Source of the DNA: Rhynchopus sp. YZ270_cl-10
Taxonomy: Eukaryota; Euglenozoa; Diplonemea; Diplonemida; Diplonemidae
Length of the DNA: 64,000 bases
Assembly (NCBI GenBank): GCA_964035575.1
Contig: OZ037918.1
Location: 992,001-1,056,000 of the forward strand
Reading direction: 5' to 3'
Shown: positions 59,711 to 64,000 of the stretch, one piece after another
How positions within the stretch are numbered: position 1 is the stretch's first letter
Layout: each line of letters opens with the position of its first letter
Program-made: the position numbers and the translations under genes
The notes under the pieces: model-generated
Seen by the model: only the letters and a program-made list of their open reading frames with translations
Told to the model about the DNA's origin: nothing
Databases searched by the model: none

Positions 59711-59765
59711 AAGGTACACTGTCTCGAGCGGGCTGTTGTATTTCAAGTAAACTTTTTTTTTTGAT
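59711..59765 (+). repeat. Repeat family B, 3' part
   Basis: AAAGGTACACTGTCTCGAGC, then GGGCTGTTGTATTTCAAGTA. Confidence 0.6.
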
Positions 59766-60531
59766 AATGAATGTGATCTTTTAAGGTGGAGCAGAGAGGT
59801 TAGTTTAGGCTCACCTATAAAAAAAAAAAACTGTTATTTTTTGTTTGTACCCCTGAGATAAAATATCGTATTGCATTCTGAAAAAAAGCGCACTTCACAT
59901 TACCTTGGGAGTGATATGCTTTCCGAGTTGCATAAAATTTATTGGGTGGCGCTCGCTCCGCTCGCTGCACCAAAAATTTCGTACTCGGAACCATAGCTCC
60001 ACCTAGAAGAGCTACAGTGCACTTTACGTCATGCAATAAAATAGTTATTAAAACGAAACAGAAAGAACGAAAAATGGAGTAAAAAAAGAAACGAAGTGTG
60101 GGTTATTAGAGTTCCCAATATACCGTCTCTCTCTTGTCATTGTCTTTCACGGATACGATATGAGGGATGGCCCGTAAAATGTAAAAGTAGTTCCCTAGCC
60201 TGCCGGAGGTCCATATTGAGAAGAGAAACCCCACAATCGTTCGGTTGTCGATGCAACAAAAATAAAAAGTAAAACTTTTAAAATGGAAAAAAAAACATGA
60301 ACACATAAAAACGAGAGGAGAACCCCGCAACAGCTTGTTAATACAACACAAAGGGAGCCTCGAAACCCAAAAAAAAAACCCCCCGTTCGGCAACACAGCG
60401 AACACTTGAATAAGGCTGGGATAAAGGATATGTTATTGTTTTCTTCTTTTTTTTTTTTTGGAAAATTCTTTACAATGTTTTGTGCAGAAGAGGCACATTC
60501 ATATCCGAAGCTTTGTAGAGGTAGTAGTGAT

Positions 60532-61070
60532 CAGGGGACATTAGTATGCCGGTGTGCCGGTGTGGCCACACCGGATAAGCCGGTCTGGGATTTTGAGAAA
60601 AAAAAAAAAAAAAAGAAAAAGGCGGATTTTTTGAATTTTTTTTCTGAATTTTATCTCCTCATACTAGGCTACAACCACATCTGTAGCGGTTTCTTATGTG
60701 CATGTGACCCCACCATAGACCAATCGGTCCGTTCAATCAAAAGAAATAGATGTTCGCAACTCTCATAAAAAAGTAGCGTACCGTGCGCCTGCGGCGCAGC
60801 TATAATGACGAGCGGTAGCCCACAGCTCTACCCTATGCCATAGTCACAGCTACCTATACCATAGTTTGGCTATAAAAGCGTGCGATTTTATGTCACAATT
60901 TTTGAAATGTTGCGTACCGTGGCTTCGCCAGAAAAGTTTTGATGCCATATGGTCAGACAAGGGCGCGGAAGGGAAAGAGTTGTGGAGGTCTCTGCCAAAA
61001 ATGCGTGGGGAAAAAAAAATTGCCTCACACCGGCTTTTTTTTCAAAATCTCAAACTACCAATGTCCCCTG
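60532..61070 (+). mobile_element. Non-autonomous hAT-type element, 539 bp
   Basis: Ends CAGGGGACATTAGTA and TACCAATGTCCCCTG (one mismatch). The exact 8-bp duplication GTAGTGAT lies at 60524-60531 and 61071-61078. The interior holds the palindrome CCGGTGTGGCCACACCGG (60560-60577) and inner module E (~60777-60935), preceded by the GTGACCCCACC ... CAATCAAAAGAAA block also found in 12548-13679. Confidence 0.88.
60690..60940 (+). repeat. Inner module E of hAT-type elements, with 5' block
   Basis: GTGACCCCACCATAGACCAA, then GTAGCGTACCGTGCGCCTGC, CCATAGTTTGGCTATAAAAG and GTTGCGTACCGTGGCTTCGC in order. Confidence 0.85.
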
Positions 61071-61136
61071 GTAGTGATTGGATTGCAAACAAAAAAAAGG
61101 GGGAGGGAAACCATTTAAACCTTCTTAGATGATCAA

Positions 61137-61620
61137 TTGGCACAGCAACACTAATAATCACTCTTTTTGCTTCGTTTTGTTCATGAAGACTTCCTTCCCT
61201 ACCACGTGTCCCCTTCGCCTTCTCACCTCTCGCTGAACACGACGTCCAAAAATGTTTTCCCGGCCACAGACTTCCATTTCCTTCAAGACCGCAGACTTCA
61301 ATGTGCTCCGTAGACTTCATTGCGATCAGTAGAAATGTCGAGTGCTTCCAGAGAGCTTCAGCGTGCTCATCACCTGGTCGAGGCACGTCACCTACGGCGA
61401 GCAACAACCAATTGACATGACCACCCATTTCGAGGGCGGTACCAGTGTAGGTGCCAACTACCATGATTTCCTCCAGTGACCATTGGTTTAAAACTGAAAC
61501 GGGGTTGGTGTTAGGAAATGAAGGGCACATGACATAACCACCAGCGTTCATGTCCTTCAGCAGCCGTTCAAGGTCTTCACACCAATAAATAATTTCCCTT
61601 GGGTAAAGGGTAAAATCTCT
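61137..61620 (-). pseudogene. Minus-strand coding remnant, unknown family
   Basis: A minus-strand frame of about 160 codons reads IIYWCEDLERLLKDMNAGGY, NPVSVLNQWSLEEIMVVGTY, HVNWLLLAVGDVPRPGDEHA and so on. The composition is protein-like and GC-rich compared with its surroundings. There is no good start; the frame opens after a stop and could begin at an acceptor-like AG. With all neighbouring genes on the + strand, it is more likely a leftover gene or transposon piece than a live gene. No domain recognised. Confidence 0.35.
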
Positions 61621-61895
61621 TCTCGTCTTTCATCTATATCCCCCACACGCTGTGCAGATTCCAGAAACGTCAGTGCTGTCGCAACGAGGGGATCTGAGGT
61701 GGTGACTTACCGTTTTTTTTCCCCCTCTTTTCTTGCCCCTTTTTTCTCTTCGAGAAAAGCAAGGGTACATTTTTTGCACCCTCTTTTGCATTCTTTTTGT
61801 TTCGCTAAGAAAAGAATGTATATGAATTAATCTTCGAGATTCTTGAACTCTCAACACACAAAAGGTTGTACACAAAAAAGCAAGAAAAACACACT

Positions 61896-63270
61896 ATGGG
61901 AGAGCCTCTCACGATGACGACGCTGCCCGTGGCAGACGCGTACCCGACGGTATGTACCAATGAGTCCACGTAGGGACGATCTAACGTTGCTACACTACAA
62001 TGCCACCACCCACACCCACGCATTGGGGACACATGCTGCGCAAGAAGTACCTTTATTACGTACCAAACACCACACACAGGTTGCCTTCGCAGAGGACATT
62101 GTGCTTGAGTGCTCGGACGGAGTGGCTTGCGTTGTCCCTAAGGCGCTTGCGGAGAAGTGTGAGGTGCTCGAAAAGCTTATTAAGCAGGAGGAGGTATGGT
62201 CCTAGATATACGAAGTACGATCGTCATTGCACTGACCTGAAGGTTGGTTGTGATGCATATCTAGGTCTTTGTGCCGTTGTCACACACCCCCCGGATCACG
62301 CTTTTCCGTGAGCTCCTGATGATGGTGAAAATCACCAAAAAAAAATCTGCTGGAAAACAAGCGTAGGTGTCTGCACAGGTGAATCCGGAATATATATCAA
62401 CCGTCATTAGGCTCTTTGATCACTGATCTCAGGGGAGCAATCCCCTATCGATTAGAGTGACAAGAAACCTGGTTGATCCTGCCAGTAGTCATATGCTTAT
62501 CGCTGCTCTCAGGGGGGCAATATATCACCCTTCATCCCTCATCCCATCCACAGAACGAAGTGAAGGTGCCGTTGTCAGAGATCACCAGCGACACAGTAGG
62601 TCGTATCTTCGCGTATCTTGCGGAGTACTACAACCAGTGGCCCCCGGCATCGATTAGCAAGATCGAGCGCCCGCTGCGCCAGGACCTGAAGACCTTCCTG
62701 ACGGACTTCGACATTGACTACTACAACCACAAGCTGCTCGACGACAGCGACGGCGACAAGAACACAAACATCTTCCTCATCCTCAAGGCCTCGCAGTACC
62801 TCGACTGCCAGCCGCTCATGACCTTCGCGTCTGCAGCGCTTGCCAACATCGTGCGGAATGTCAAGGGTGAGCGTGACTTCTACAGGCAATTCGGCGTCTC
62901 CGAGCCTTTCACCGAGGAGGAGAAGGAAAAGGTGTGTGCAAAAAAAAATATTTTTTATTTGGGGGAAAATAAAGACGTATTTCTCGCCAGCTACAGCTGG
63001 ACAATTTGTGATGATGGGTGAGGTTAGACCCCGTCTTTTGCAAACTTCTTGAGGAAGTGCGTTCCCCGATTTTTCATACGCGATGTTTCCTACCTCCGTT
63101 TGTTAGAATGAACAGAGTGTGTGCATAACGATTTCGACGATAACGATTGAGCGTTGACTTTTTTTTTTCCATTCACACCCACTCACCCACTCACCCTTTC
63201 ACAGCTGTACGAAGACTACGAATACAGAAACAACGACAAGAAGGGTGACAATGAGGAGAAGGAAGCGTGA
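61896..63270 (+). CDS. SKP1: SKP1-like SCF ubiquitin-ligase adaptor, four exons
   Basis: Exons 61896-61949, 62080-62193, 62554-62931 and 63205-63270 join in frame across three GT-AG introns (donors GTATGT, GTATGG, GTGTGT; acceptors ACACACAG, ATCCACAG, TTTCACAG), giving 203 residues. The N-terminal POZ fold reads VAFAEDIVLECSDGVACVVP followed by KALAEKCEVLEKLI, then VPLSEITSDTVGRIFAYLAE. The F-box-binding part reads LLDDSDGDKNTNIFLILKAS, then QYLDCQPLMTFASAALANIV and FTEEEKEK. SKP1 bridges cullin-1 to F-box proteins in SCF ligases. Two departures: a ~25-residue N-terminal addition, and a C-terminus (YEDYEYRNNDKKGDNEEKEA) that replaces the usual RRENEWCE end, so the last helix may be altered. 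Canonical SKP1 is ~160 residues. Confidence 0.88.
62421..62520 (+). repeat. Imperfect 20-bp direct repeats flanking the rRNA fragment
   Basis: CACTGATCTCAGGGGAGCAA at 62421-62440 and CGCTGCTCTCAGGGGGGCAA at 62501-62520 bracket the 18S fragment (17 of 20 positions alike). They may be a target duplication or a tandem duplication. Confidence 0.6.
62466..62498 (+). rRNA. 5' fragment of 18S rRNA (33 nt), not functional alone
   Basis: AACCTGGTTGATCCTGCCAG followed by TAGTCATATGCTT is the conserved 5' end of eukaryotic SSU rRNA. The match stops exactly there, since the next bases (ATCGCTGC) do not continue as rRNA. It extends 12 nt past the common 18S forward primer site, so it is not a simple primer artefact. 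Confidence 0.85.
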
Positions 63271-64000
63271 TGCCGTTCGCATCTTAATTTTGTTTTTTTC
63301 CTCCTCACAAAAAGAAGGGTTTTTCTTCAAAACCTCACTTCTTTTATTGGGGCTTTGGGGTCTGGGTGGTTTGGGGGGTGGGAATATACTCTGCACCTCC
63401 CGCCTTTAGTAACGTATCTTTTGTTAACTTCTTCGACCCCCTGGTGCCTTTGGGGAAAGCTGTGACATACAAACCCCAATGAACATTAACAACTTCTTTT
63501 CTTTTTTTCTTGGTGACAAAGCGAGGCAGAGTCATCGTGGCGAAAGTTGTTGGAGAAAAAAATTATATTGCGGGGGCCCTTTTGGTGTAAGGGGGTTTGC
63601 GAATTAAAGTAAAAACAAATCTGGGGGTAGGGGGGTGGAGGAGGGTAATCTATCGATGTGAACAATGTTGCGCAGTGGTGAGACACATTTTCATATTTTC
63701 AACGATTTCCGTTTTGAGAGTTTGTTTTTTTTTCACTATTTAAAAAAAAACACACACATCCTCAAAGCTTGAAGCACGGAAGGTATTTTTTCTTGAAACG
63801 GGCTCCCAATTTCCTGTTTTTTTCCGGAATAAAAAGGGTTTTTTTCTTCCCATTTTCTGTTGCAGGAAAAGAAAGAGCAAAAGGGGGAGCGTGGCAAAGT
63901 GGCTTATTAAATTGTGATAGGCAATGGCACTTTCCCTATCCTTGCTCTTGTGGTCTTTTTTCGTCTTCAAAAATTTAAAAAAACAACAAATAAAAATGCA
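63271..64000 (+). other. Right-end spacer, no gene seen
   Basis: AT-rich with A and T runs. No coding region, repeat family member or inverted-end element that I can support. Confidence 0.5.

Larger units (their letters stand above)
56220..60523 (+). other. Gene desert, repeat mosaic
   Basis: Holds repeats B (56888, partial 58107, 59711), C (57546, 58530), A (57646, diverged 57841 and 59784), D (57917, 59500) and G (58728, 58875), a GGAGGAAAAATA repeat shared with 15822 (57970), a MITE (57246), an inverted repeat (58190) and a GC-rich foldback (59921-59991). No supported gene. Confidence 0.55.
62194..62553 (+). other. SKP1 intron 2 carrying an 18S rRNA fragment
   Basis: 360-bp intron with donor GTATGG and acceptor CCACAG. 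It contains the first 33 nt of small-subunit rRNA (62466-62498), lying between two similar ~20-bp words. Confidence 0.8.

Noticed and set aside
61042-61136. Extension of the minus-strand frame into the hAT-type element right end
   Set aside because: The frame runs on for ~30 codons, but past 61137 it crosses low-complexity sequence and the transposon end, so it is not part of the same protein.
1-64000. CRISPR arrays, prokaryotic operons or ribosome-binding sites
   Set aside because: Repeats are either tandem or dispersed without regular spacers, and gene structure is eukaryotic.
1-64000. Spliced-leader RNA gene
   Set aside because: I looked for kinetoplastid- and dinoflagellate-type leader sequences and saw none. 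A diverged leader could not be recognised by eye.

Overview
The window is eukaryotic nuclear DNA from a protist. Evidence: GT-AG introns (49 bp in the four-TM receptor gene, three in SKP1, a 1.3-kb one near the left end), eukaryote-specific families (SKP1, a PIAS/Siz SUMO ligase, an AGC-VIII kinase, CUB/EGF modules), GC-rich coding regions set in AT-rich spacers full of homopolymer runs, and many transposon-derived repeats. No tRNA, intact rRNA, organellar or prokaryotic operon features were seen. All 14 convincing host genes lie on the + strand, and most are preceded by a C/T-rich tract ending in AG shortly before the ATG. That recalls euglenozoan one-way gene clusters with trans-splicing, but no spliced-leader gene was found, so the affiliation is only a hypothesis.

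Layout. 0-2 kb: a small membrane protein whose long intron holds nested tandem repeats. 2.8-5.6 kb: a four-TM receptor-like protein. 6.3-7.8 kb: a hAT element with a transposase remnant and an RNase H-bearing retroelement fragment. 8.2-12.4 kb: a secreted or membrane-anchored subtilase with EGF and CUB modules. 12.4-19.9 kb: a gene desert with two hAT-type elements and many short repeats. 20.0-22.3 kb: cobalamin-independent methionine synthase (MetE). 23.9-25.0 kb: a ubiquitin-like/BspA-LRR protein. 25.6-31.2 kb: a Golgi-type glycosyltransferase, a secreted C45-like Ntn hydrolase and a polyamine/amino-acid permease. 31.2-43.2 kb: a repeat mosaic with one small type I membrane protein. 43.1-50.8 kb: a segmental duplication with two secreted WD40 proteins that share the propeller but have unrelated C-terminal domains. 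52.0-56.2 kb: a SUMO E3 ligase and an AGC-VIII kinase. 56.2-61.9 kb: repeat mosaic. 61.9-63.3 kb: SKP1, with a 33-nt 18S rRNA fragment in an intron.

Several products suggest a cell that digests, senses and imports from its surroundings (subtilase, C45 hydrolase, permease, receptor-like protein, secreted propellers). Others are core regulation (SKP1, SUMO ligase, AGC kinase) or biosynthesis (MetE, glycosyltransferase). No operon-like functional grouping is evident.

Most striking points: (1) the WD40 pair, in which whole C-terminal cassettes are exchanged between near-identical flanks and substitutions cluster in propeller loops; (2) six hAT-type elements recognised from terminal inverted repeats plus target duplications, four of which carry one shared inner module although their ends differ, and one of which has an empty site in the paralogous duplication; (3) an array of about 14-bp units rich in TGACGTA inside that element; (4) families of short hairpin repeats that all point the same way as the genes; (5) the 18S fragment in the SKP1 intron. 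All calls rest on reading the sequence; no database search was run.
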